A stretch of DNA of 13,434 bases, from the NCBI GenBank assembly GCA_027295475.1, contig JAPUKV010000065.1, positions 1-13,434 of the forward strand. The letters are read 5' to 3'. Each line of letters starts with the position of its first letter. The stretch's first letter is position 1. Of the stretch, positions 7,108 through 13,434 are shown piece by piece. Made by a program: the position numbers and the translations under genes. The stretch comes from Pseudomonadota bacterium. GTDB taxonomy: Bacteria > Pseudomonadota > Gammaproteobacteria > Woeseiales > Woeseiaceae. The notes beneath the pieces were generated by a model, which saw nothing but the letters and a program-made list of their open reading frames with translations, searched no databases and was not told the origin of the DNA.

Positions 7108-9426
7108 TTATTCTAAGGTGGAATCATCGTCTCTGATGATAACCGCGATTCGACGGAAAATGTTCGCATTGGCCGTCTCCGGTTGTGGGACCAGCATCTC
7201 GAGCACGAAGGTTTCGTCGGATTCGGGCCTCGAATCCTGGACCAGCGGAATAAAAATTCTGGCCGAACGCTGCCCGGGCCCGAACTGAATGCTGTTTGTG
7301 CCCGGCGCAAAATAGTCCTCGCCCTCCGTGGCGGTGACTTCGCGCAGGATGTACTCGACGGTCAATGTCGTTTGATGAGGGTTAAAGCGAACAACATCGA
7401 TCTGCACCGCCGGATCGCGCTCCCGCACCGACACCTGGCCTACCGCAAATGCGACGGTGTCGGGTCCGAGGCCGGACTCGAATCGTCGCTGATCATCATC
7501 CTCGAGGCTGAGATTGATCAGCGCAAATTCGGACTCGGCATTATCGAAATCCCGAACCAACAGTGACACCTGTCGGTCGGGCTCGCGTATCGGATCTGGC
7601 GTCATTGCTATCGCGAATCGAGCCCGAACCTGCCCAGGCAGGAATCGCGCCATACTGTGCTCCGAAATCTGGTACTGACCGGAATCCCACGGCGAGCGGT
7701 TACCGCTGAAGCCAACCTCTTCGATTTTTACGACCAGCGTATCGGTAAGATTGGATACGCGCACGAGATCGATGATCGCCGGCGCCTCGTTTTCCCTGAG
7801 GATGAGATCAACTTCCGTTCGCACCGTACCCGCAAAAGCGAGCGGCACCTCAACAGTAGGGGGCCGCAAAGTAGAAAAGTACAGCAACTCTTGTGGCTCG
7901 GCAGTCTCTTCTGCTTGCACATTTTCGCCAGCCAACTCCGACACTCGCGGTCCGTCGTCAAGAACCGGGCCCGGATCCTCCATGACGTGCTCTTCCCCGG
8001 CGGGCGGCTCGCCTTGCGGCGTCTGTTCTGCAATCGTGCTCTGATCCGTGGCAACCGTTGCATCAGGTTCGGAACGCGGCAGCAAGCTGTCCAGCAATCC
8101 GACCTGGTGAAGCCCCAGCACGCCAGCAAACAACACCGCCGCGGTAACAACATACGGCCACAGCCGCCGCCGTTCGTCGTACGGCTCATCGAGCTCCGTC
8201 ACTTCCTGAATCGATTTCGGGGCAACCGGCGCAGCAAGCGCCTCGATGAATTCCCTCGGAGAGGCGAAACGTGACACGCGAGAGTACGCAAGCGCCTTGC
8301 GTAAGGCATGCCATTCCGTATCATTCAGCCCCTGCGGCCGTTGCGGCTCCATGCCTGTGTCTGCGGCCTCTGCGGCGTTTCTCGGACCGAAGACGCGATA
8401 ACCGGCGACCAGACGGTACATGAGGCATCCGAGCGAGAAGACATCGTCTGCGGCAGCCGGCTCTTCCCCGGTCAGCACCTGCATGCTCGAGTAAGCCGGT
8501 GCTACGGCGCCAGGCACGCCCGCATCGAAATTTGCCTTCCCCTCCAGTTGTTTCTGCCGGACTCGGGCAACTCCAAAATCGAACAACTTTATTTCGCCGT
8601 TCGGCGAGACCAGGATGTTGCCCGGCTTCACATCGGCATGAACGACGCCCAGACGATGTGCGTAGTCGAGTGCCTTGGCAACCTGCTTGACGACATCGAG
8701 TGCCGTCTCCTTGTCGATCTTCTTGCTGCCGCTGTCATCGAGAATGCTGCCCAGTGACTTGGCGTCCAACCATTCCATGACAATAAAATAGAGATCTTCG
8801 TCGCGATCGAGATCCAGGAATCGCACGATGTTCGGATGCAACAGGCATCGACCTTTGGCCGCTTCCTGCTGCAAGGCGCGCAATGCTTGCTCGTTTCTCG
8901 CCAGCTGCGGCGTCAGAACATTGATCGTTACCCAGGGATCGACGCCATCGGCTTCCGCAAGGCGCCGATCCAGTGCCTTGTACACGACGCCCATGCTGCC
9001 CTCCGCGATCCGCTCCTGCAGGAGGAACCTGTCCCGCAGGACTGAGCCAACCTGGCACCGATCGTCGGCCGACTGCTCGTCCGAAGTTGCCGCCGCAATA
9101 ACGGTGGTATCACTGAACAGTTCATCATTCTGGATAGTAACTTCTGACACCATGGGCGCCGGCGCAAGATCTTCCTCCCCTGCGCGTTCGAGCATGCGCT
9201 GAACCAGCTGGAATGTTTCGTCACGCAGATTCCCCGCCTGGTGCTGCTCCCGAAGTATGCGGCGGATGTCCGCTTCGCTATCGCCGTTCCCCGACAATAG
9301 CGACTGCACCGCTGAATGAATGTCATCCAGCAGGCTCTCATCGGCGATCTGTTCGTGAAGCTGCTCCGCGAACTCGGAAAGCTCCTCCGGGTAAGACCGC
9401 TCGATTTTGTCGAAGTTGGCGTTCAT
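7108..9426 (-). CDS. Transmembrane Ser/Thr kinase-like protein with Calx-beta-like repeats; candidate pseudokinase
   Basis: This 772-residue protein begins with about 120 mostly helical, acidic residues. A eukaryotic-like kinase domain follows (about 134-400), then one membrane segment (about 422-444, after RRR, so the kinase side should be cytoplasmic), an acidic proline-rich linker, and two Calx-beta-like units (about 560-668 and 670-772), both ending near DDD. Kinase landmarks kept are the glycine loop AEGSMGVVY (G143, G146), E188 of helix C, D265 and K267 in HADVKPGN, D283 of DFG, and DDVFSLGC. Three are changed: the VAIK lysine is N169 (TINVL), the HRD arginine is A264, and the APE glutamate is M315. 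The domain may therefore be inactive, or may compensate with another lysine. It lies 25 nt before ilvD and 97 nt after the FAD dehydrogenase gene. The latter gap has a possible minus-strand -10 (TACAAT, 9485-9480) without a good -35. Substrate and ligand are unknown. Confidence 0.9.
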   Translation of the reverse strand: MNANFDKIERSYPEELSEFAEQLHEQIADESLLDDIHSAVQSLLSGNGDSEADIRRILREQHQAGNLRDETFQLVQRMLERAGEEDLAPAPMVSEVTIQNDELFSDTTVIAAATSDEQSADDRCQVGSVLRDRFLLQERIAEGSMGVVYKALDRRLAEADGVDPWVTINVLTPQLARNEQALRALQQEAAKGRCLLHPNIVRFLDLDRDEDLYFIVMEWLDAKSLGSILDDSGSKKIDKETALDVVKQVAKALDYAHRLGVVHADVKPGNILVSPNGEIKLFDFGVARVRQKQLEGKANFDAGVPGAVAPAYSSMQVLTGEEPAAADDVFSLGCLMYRLVAGYRVFGPRNAAEAADTGMEPQRPQGLNDTEWHALRKALAYSRVSRFASPREFIEALAAPVAPKSIQEVTELDEPYDERRRLWPYVVTAAVLFAGVLGLHQVGLLDSLLPRSEPDATVATDQSTIAEQTPQGEPPAGEEHVMEDPGPVLDDGPRVSELAGENVQAEETAEPQELLYFSTLRPPTVEVPLAFAGTVRTEVDLILRENEAPAIIDLVRVSNLTDTLVVKIEEVGFSGNRSPWDSGQYQISEHSMARFLPGQVRARFAIAMTPDPIREPDRQVSLLVRDFDNAESEFALINLSLEDDDQRRFESGLGPDTVAFAVGQVSVRERDPAVQIDVVRFNPHQTTLTVEYILREVTATEGEDYFAPGTNSIQFGPGQRSARIFIPLVQDSRPESDETFVLEMLVPQPETANANIFRRIAVIIRDDDSTLE

Positions 9427-9523
9427 AAGCCTGCAAGTTTACCGTGAGGGCGAGCCCGACTATGGGAACTGGTCGTCATATTGTATTGCCAGGGCCAGGG
9501 ATTCCGCGCGCAGAAGGCTGAAA

Positions 9524-10912
9524 TCAAAGCACTTTTCCCGGATTCAGAATATTGCCGGGATCGAGGGCTGCCTTGATGGATTTCATGACGGCGAGCTCCT
9601 CTTCGCCGCAATATTGCTTCAGGAGCTCACGTTTGAGTTGCCCGATGCCGTGTTCTGCGCTGATGCTGCCCTGTAATGAGTCGACGACCTCATAGACAAC
9701 ATTGCTCAGGCCGGCTGCCTTGTCGCGAAAGCTGTCTCCCTCCCAGGATTTCGGCTGACCGATATTAAAATGCACATTGCCGTCACCGATATGCCCGAAT
9801 GCAACGATCCTCGCATCTGGCATGACCTTCAAGACCGCCGCCTCCGCCGCTTCGATGAAATCGCCGATTTTTCCGAGCGGCACGGACACGTCATGCTTCA
9901 GGCTAACGCCCTCGAATTTCTGCACCTCGGAAATCGAATGACGAATTCGCCACAGCCCTTCCTGCTCCGACCCGTTCTTGGCAATAATGGCATCGATGCC
10001 CAACTGCTTTTCCAAAGCCGCCGCCAGCGCGCTTTCCAGAGTCTGCGCATCTTGACCGAGTGACGATTCGAGCAACACGTACCAGGGATAATCATCTGTA
10101 AACGGTATCTTTAGTGTCGACATGTGCCGTCGCAGGTAGCGGATCGCACGACTTGGAATCAATTCGAACGCCTGCAGTTGATCCGGCAGTGAACCACGAA
10201 GTTCCGCAAGCAGATCTACTGCCTGCTTCGGACTGTTTACGGCAATCATTGCAGTCTGTGTCTCTCTTACTTCGGGGTATAGCCGGAGATTTGCCGCAGT
10301 GATGACTCCCAGTGTTCCCTCGGAGCCAATGAACAGATGTTTGATGTCGTAGCCAGCCGTGTCCTTTCGAAGACGCCTGAGCCCGTTCCAGATGGTGCCG
10401 TCGGCAAGGACGACTTCCAGCCCCAGCACCTGGTCTCGTGCGGTGCCGTATCTCAGTACGTTGATACCGCCGGCATTAGTCGAAAGGTTGCCACCAATCT
10501 GACAAGTCCCCTCGGCAGCCAGACTCAAGGGAAATAATCGTTCGGCTTGCCGCGCCGCTGCCTGCGCGTCCGCAAGAATGCAACCGGCCTCGACGATCAT
10601 CGAGAAATCGTTCGGCGAGACGCTTCGAATGGCATTCATGCGCGATAGCGACAGGAGCACCTGCTGGCCGGACTCGTCGGGGATCGCCCCGCCACACAGA
10701 CCCGTGTTGCCCCCTTGCGGAACGACCGGCGTGTTGCCAGCGGCACAGGCCTTGATAAGCGCCGCTACCTGCTCCGTGTTACCGGGCGATACCATGAGTA
10801 GTGTTTCACCATGGTAAACGTCCCGCCATTCGGTCAGATGCGGCAGAAGTTCATCCGGGTCACTGGTCCAGCCGGAAGGACCCACAATCGATTTAAGTTC
10901 GTCAATGAGCAT
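9524..10912 (-). CDS. FAD-linked D-2-hydroxyacid dehydrogenase (D-2-hydroxyglutarate / D-lactate / glycolate oxidase GlcD type)
   Basis: This 462-residue flavoprotein belongs to the PCMH-type FAD-binding family that oxidises D-2-hydroxyacids to 2-oxo acids. The FAD domain shows PQGGNTGLCGG (65-75), IGGNLSTNAGG (139-149) and GSEGTLGVIT (196-205). The C-terminal domain carries H374 and H381 in GHIGDGNVH and E420-H421 in SAEHGIG, which fit the metal and substrate site of the D-2-hydroxyglutarate/D-lactate dehydrogenase group, and ends in LDPGNILNPGKVL. No Fe-S module or membrane segment is fused to it. ATG 10912 follows the stop of the PLP enzyme with no gap (TGAATG), and no strong ribosome site precedes it, so stop-start translational coupling is likely. 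D-2-hydroxyglutarate dehydrogenase, which removes the by-product of SerA in studied pseudomonads, is the favoured role. The exact substrate cannot be read from sequence alone. Confidence 0.9.
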   Translation of the reverse strand: MLIDELKSIVGPSGWTSDPDELLPHLTEWRDVYHGETLLMVSPGNTEQVAALIKACAAGNTPVVPQGGNTGLCGGAIPDESGQQVLLSLSRMNAIRSVSPNDFSMIVEAGCILADAQAAARQAERLFPLSLAAEGTCQIGGNLSTNAGGINVLRYGTARDQVLGLEVVLADGTIWNGLRRLRKDTAGYDIKHLFIGSEGTLGVITAANLRLYPEVRETQTAMIAVNSPKQAVDLLAELRGSLPDQLQAFELIPSRAIRYLRRHMSTLKIPFTDDYPWYVLLESSLGQDAQTLESALAAALEKQLGIDAIIAKNGSEQEGLWRIRHSISEVQKFEGVSLKHDVSVPLGKIGDFIEAAEAAVLKVMPDARIVAFGHIGDGNVHFNIGQPKSWEGDSFRDKAAGLSNVVYEVVDSLQGSISAEHGIGQLKRELLKQYCGEEELAVMKSIKAALDPGNILNPGKVL

Positions 10913-11890
10913 TCAGGTGCCCAAATTCGCATGTTGCGCGAAAGTCTGCCAGTCGATGTTGCTCCCACACATTACGGTCACTACTTTCTTGCCGGAAAAG
11001 CGACCGGATAACGGGCCTAACAACGCTGCCGTGCTGGCCGCACAGGCGGGTTCGACTGCGATCTTCAGCTCTCTGAACAGCAGGCCCATTGTCTCTTTCA
11101 GCTCGTCGTCACTAACAAGAACAAGTTCATCGACATTTTCTTTGCACAACTCATAGGAGATCGGTAACGCGAAAGGCGCACCCAGGCTATCAGCTATCGT
11201 CGCCACTTTTTCAATCGACTCAGGCTTCCCGCTCGCAAAACTGCGAGACATTGAATCAGCACCTACAGGTTCAACGCCGATTACCTCGCAGCGCGGCTTC
11301 AGTTGCTTCACAGCGCTCGAGATGCCGGCGCACAATCCGCCTCCGCCTATCGGTACGATAACTGCGTCCAGATCAGGAACCTGCTCGCAGATTTCCAGAC
11401 CCACAGTTGCCGTGCCGAGAACAACATCAGAACCCTCGAAAGGGTGCACGAAGAAACGTCCCTCCTTGTTTTGGATCTCCTCGGCGACGTCAAAGGCGCT
11501 ATGAACATCATCGGCAAGCACCACTTCGGCACCAAAATCACGACATCGTTCTACCCTGAGCGGATTGGCATTCATGATCATGACGACCTTGGCGCTCGTT
11601 CCGACAGCTCGCGCCGCGAACGCTGTCGCTATCGCGTGATTTCCTGCACTGACCGCCGTAACGCCAGCCTCTTTCTGTTGTGAATCGAGGCCGAGCATGA
11701 CCGAAAGGGCACCTCGGGGCTTGAACGTCCCGGTTCGCTGCAAAAACTCGAGCTTCGCGTGTATCTCGAATACTTCGCCCACATAATTCTCAAGCGACCG
11801 GCAGCGCAAAACCGGCGTGCGAATCAGCCACTCCTGCAGGCGTTCATGCAAAACACGAACGGCGTCAATTTTCGGCGTTTCAGCGAGCAA
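10913..11890 (-). CDS. PLP-dependent threonine/serine dehydratase-like enzyme (no ACT domain)
   Basis: This 325-residue fold-type II PLP enzyme belongs to the threonine dehydratase/serine racemase family. K57 in QRTGTFKPRGA is the PLP lysine, SAGNHAIATAFA is the phosphate/substrate loop, and PIGGGGLCAGIS is the tetraglycine loop holding the PLP phosphate. MCGSNID near the C-terminus is also typical. The length matches catabolic TdcB-like enzymes and serine racemases; the C-terminal ACT-like regulatory region of biosynthetic IlvA (about 510 residues) is absent, so allosteric control by isoleucine is not expected. TTG 11890 is chosen because GGAGGT lies 7 nt upstream and an in-frame TGA immediately precedes it. 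The stop abuts the ATG of the FAD dehydrogenase. With ilvD downstream, supplying 2-oxobutyrate for isoleucine is plausible. Serine dehydration, racemisation or 3-hydroxyaspartate dehydration are alternatives. Confidence 0.88.
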   Translation of the reverse strand: MLAETPKIDAVRVLHERLQEWLIRTPVLRCRSLENYVGEVFEIHAKLEFLQRTGTFKPRGALSVMLGLDSQQKEAGVTAVSAGNHAIATAFAARAVGTSAKVVMIMNANPLRVERCRDFGAEVVLADDVHSAFDVAEEIQNKEGRFFVHPFEGSDVVLGTATVGLEICEQVPDLDAVIVPIGGGGLCAGISSAVKQLKPRCEVIGVEPVGADSMSRSFASGKPESIEKVATIADSLGAPFALPISYELCKENVDELVLVSDDELKETMGLLFRELKIAVEPACAASTAALLGPLSGRFSGKKVVTVMCGSNIDWQTFAQHANLGT

Positions 11891-11897
11891 TCACACC

Positions 11898-11903
11898 ACC
11901 TCC
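11898..11903 (-). promoter_or_regulatory. Shine-Dalgarno sequence that fixes the TTG start of the PLP enzyme
   Basis: On the minus strand GGAGGT lies 7 nt before TTG 11890. An in-frame TGA at 11893-11891 rules out a longer protein, so TTG is the start. Confidence 0.8.
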
Positions 11904-11981
11904 GACAAATAATATCGTGCTTGCGACACAGCCCCGATCGTATCGCCTCGGCCTGGTGTACACTCCGCCCGAAGCAGGGTC

Positions 11982-12009
11982 ATTATGTAAAGCACTGAGT
12001 TTTGCACAA
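11982..12009 (-). promoter_or_regulatory. Candidate promoter for the minus-strand PLP enzyme gene
   Basis: On the minus strand, TTGTGC (12009-12004) and CATAAT (11987-11982) are separated by 16 nt. The -10 matches the sigma-70 consensus at five of six bases, while the -35 matches only TTG. Transcription would start near 11975 and leave a leader of about 85 nt. Confidence 0.35.
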
Positions 12010-12037
12010 TTGACCAATGTTAGGGATATGATATACA
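12010..12037 (+). promoter_or_regulatory. Candidate promoter for the cyclase-like gene
   Basis: TTGACC (12010-12015) is followed after 16 nt by TATACA (12032-12037). An alternative is TTGCAC (12002-12007) with TATGAT (12027-12032) at a less favourable 19-nt spacing. The start would fall near 12044, leaving a leader of about 148 nt. The -35 directly abuts that of the opposing candidate promoter. Confidence 0.35.
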
Positions 12038-12041
12038 TATC
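12025..12041 (+). promoter_or_regulatory. 17-bp dyad over the candidate -10 (possible operator)
   Basis: GATATG (12025-12030) and CATATC (12036-12041) are perfect inverted 6-bp arms around ATATA. The element covers the proposed -10 of the plus-strand promoter, a position where a dimeric repressor would block initiation. AT-rich sequence makes chance symmetry easier, so this is tentative. Confidence 0.3.
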
Positions 12042-12191
12042 GCAGGTTTCTAATCATACTTGCACTGCAGCACAGAGTTGATTAATTTCGTTTTATGGCA
12101 CCGGTAACGTGGTAGGCGTCCGCGATCGGGGATCACCCGAATTATCGGTAGGCACTCGAATTGGGGCGGTCCAAGCCTGGGTTAACACTGA

Positions 12192-13434
12192 ATGGACCTT
12201 GACAAACTTACGCAATCCGGCATCCGGCGAATGGTCAGTTATTCGCCTTACCTGGATCAATTGGCAGGCCTCGCAAATGACATGGGTCTGCGCCAGCGAA
12301 GCAACCTGGTGCACCTGGAGCGCTGTCTTAACGACCACTGGTCACTTGGGCAAAACAGCATTCTTAGCTGGGCGCCATTGGAAGACGGTCTGCTGATTCT
12401 GGTAGTACCCCATTACGCCATCGCCGAATACACGGCCGCTCCGACCGACGACCCGCGGCTTCCGAAGCGTGTCTCGGCACGTTTCATTACCGAACTGATC
12501 TCCGGCGACCGTCAACTAACGATAGCCCAGATTCAAAAGGTGGCCAAGCTGCTGGATATCGAGCCGGTGTTCATCCCGCTGCGACAGCCGCTGACGGGGC
12601 ACTTCGTCGAGACCGAGATCATAGAGAAGATGATCCGGCGCTATGGCATCAACTACGTTGCCAGCCGTGCCGTGACGCTATTCGACATCGTGGGCTTCAG
12701 CCTCCTGACACCGTTTGAGCAGATGACACAGCTGAACAGCCTGTCTTATTCGCTGAATTCGGCGCACGCGAAAATGCTCGAGCAGGACATTGGAATCAAT
12801 TTTGCTCGCTCCTCCAGTGGCGACGGATTCTACATCTGGAATCGCGATCACGGCCTCGAAGCCAACGTCAATCTTTACCATTTCATGCACATTGTGCTGG
12901 CTGATAACGCCATTGCGCGTAGCAAGGCAGTGTCCAGGGCCGTGCCACGGCTGCGTGCGTGTTTTCATGTCGGCAGCTGCTATGAATTTCACCAGGCCGA
13001 AGGGCTCAATCCGACCATTCATGACTTTATCGTCGGTGAGGTAACGATCGAGCTGGCAAGGATGATTGAGGCGGCAATGCCCGGACAGATTCTCGTCGGC
13101 GAGTTCGTGGCGGAACCGCCCGAACAGGGCTTCGGCGAAGAAGAATCACAGCTTGATCTCGATGCTGTGACTTTCCTGCAACGTGCCCAGGGCAACCTGT
13201 CAAAGCTGAGCGGACTGGAACTCTCCGGAGAAAAAGTAACGGCGATCAAGTGCTATCTGACGGGCGAACGACAAGAGAACGGAGAGTTCAGCATCCGCAG
13301 GCTGCGCATTACAGACAAACATGGACTTTCAAGAACGGCGTACAACGCGAAAGTAAATATATATCGTGAGCTTGCCGAGCCGATTCTGCTCGGGATCGAG
13401 GACAAGAAGTTAGCTCCCAGCCAGCAGCCGGCTT
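12192..13434 (+). CDS. Class III nucleotidyl cyclase-like protein (3' truncated by window edge)
   Basis: The frame runs 414 codons from ATG 12192 to the window edge without a stop. Residues 1 to about 150 are a region I do not recognise. From about 158 the sequence resembles a class III adenylate/guanylate cyclase domain. TLFDIVGFS carries D165, SSGDGFYIW carries D211 (46 residues later, near the usual spacing of the two metal aspartates), and ELARMIEAAMPGQILVGEF matches the final helix-strand segment with R290. The asparagine that normally precedes this arginine appears to be replaced (VGEVTIELAR), so activity is uncertain. No signal peptide or membrane segment is visible, so it is probably cytoplasmic. 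In-frame TAA 12183-12185 and TGA 12189-12191 rule out a longer N-terminus. No good ribosome site precedes the ATG, and ATG 12231 is an alternative. It is transcribed divergently from the PLP enzyme. Confidence 0.8.
   Translation, partial: MDLDKLTQSGIRRMVSYSPYLDQLAGLANDMGLRQRSNLVHLERCLNDHWSLGQNSILSWAPLEDGLLILVVPHYAIAEYTAAPTDDPRLPKRVSARFITELISGDRQLTIAQIQKVAKLLDIEPVFIPLRQPLTGHFVETEIIEKMIRRYGINYVASRAVTLFDIVGFSLLTPFEQMTQLNSLSYSLNSAHAKMLEQDIGINFARSSSGDGFYIWNRDHGLEANVNLYHFMHIVLADNAIARSKAVSRAVPRLRACFHVGSCYEFHQAEGLNPTIHDFIVGEVTIELARMIEAAMPGQILVGEFVAEPPEQGFGEEESQLDLDAVTFLQRAQGNLSKLSGLELSGEKVTAIKCYLTGERQENGEFSIRRLRITDKHGLSRTAYNAKVNIYRELAEPILLGIEDKKLAPSQQPA

Larger units (their letters stand above)
11891..12191. 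other. Divergent intergenic region
   Basis: This 301-bp region separates two divergently transcribed genes. It holds the ribosome site of the PLP enzyme (11898-11903), an 8-bp palindrome GTGTACAC (11956-11963), back-to-back candidate promoters (11982-12037), a 17-bp dyad (12025-12041), and a leader of about 150 nt before the cyclase-like gene. In the leader, TCGGG (12126-12130) can pair with CCCGA (12136-12140) across 5 nt. I did not recognise any known riboswitch in it. Confidence 0.6.

Noticed and set aside
7657..8274. 205-codon plus-strand frame opposite the kinase-like gene
   Set aside because: Arg/His-rich composition typical of a shadow of a GC-rich gene; no recognisable domain.
12109..12396. 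95-codon frame (Trp/Thr-rich) overlapping the start of the cyclase-like gene
   Set aside because: It is in a different frame from the long open reading frame at 12192 and shows no motif; composition suggests a shadow.

Overview
The window looks like chromosomal DNA of a gammaproteobacterium: moderately GC-rich, densely coded, with leucine, isoleucine and valine biosynthesis genes beside an FAD-linked 2-hydroxyacid dehydrogenase, a eukaryotic-like membrane kinase and a class III nucleotidyl cyclase-like protein. This taxonomic reading is inference from protein character; no rRNA or other marker is present.

Positions 2-4972 (+ strand) carry a leucine operon in the order leuA (3' part only), ilvE, leuC, leuD, leuB. 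LeuA starts the pathway by condensing acetyl-CoA with 2-oxoisovalerate, LeuC and LeuD form isopropylmalate isomerase, LeuB makes 2-oxoisocaproate, and IlvE aminates it to leucine. The aminotransferase therefore sits inside the leu operon. leuD and leuB have no usable ATG, GTG or TTG start; each has a strong Shine-Dalgarno sequence exactly 7 nt before a CTG.

Positions 4973-5393 separate the leu operon from convergent minus-strand genes. The gap holds an intrinsic terminator oriented for the minus strand, and a 41-codon reading frame that resembles the C-terminal tail of a gamma-glutamylcyclotransferase, probably a gene relic.

Positions 5394-11890 (- strand) form a co-directional run. In transcription order it is a PLP-dependent threonine/serine dehydratase-like enzyme (TTG start behind a GGAGGT), a D-2-hydroxyacid (probably D-2-hydroxyglutarate or D-lactate) FAD dehydrogenase, a transmembrane Ser/Thr kinase-like protein with two Calx-beta-like extracytoplasmic repeats, and ilvD (dihydroxyacid dehydratase). 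If the first enzyme makes 2-oxobutyrate from threonine, it and IlvD would both serve isoleucine synthesis, so most of the window concerns branched-chain amino acids. The kinase-like protein lacks the VAIK lysine, the HRD arginine and the APE glutamate, and is a candidate pseudokinase.

Positions 11891-12191 are a divergent intergenic region with plausible back-to-back promoters and a 17-bp dyad. From 12192 to the window edge runs an open, 3'-truncated gene for a protein with an uncharacterised N-terminal region of about 150 residues followed by a class III cyclase-like domain that keeps both metal-binding aspartates. No tRNA, rRNA, CRISPR, insertion sequence or phage gene was seen.
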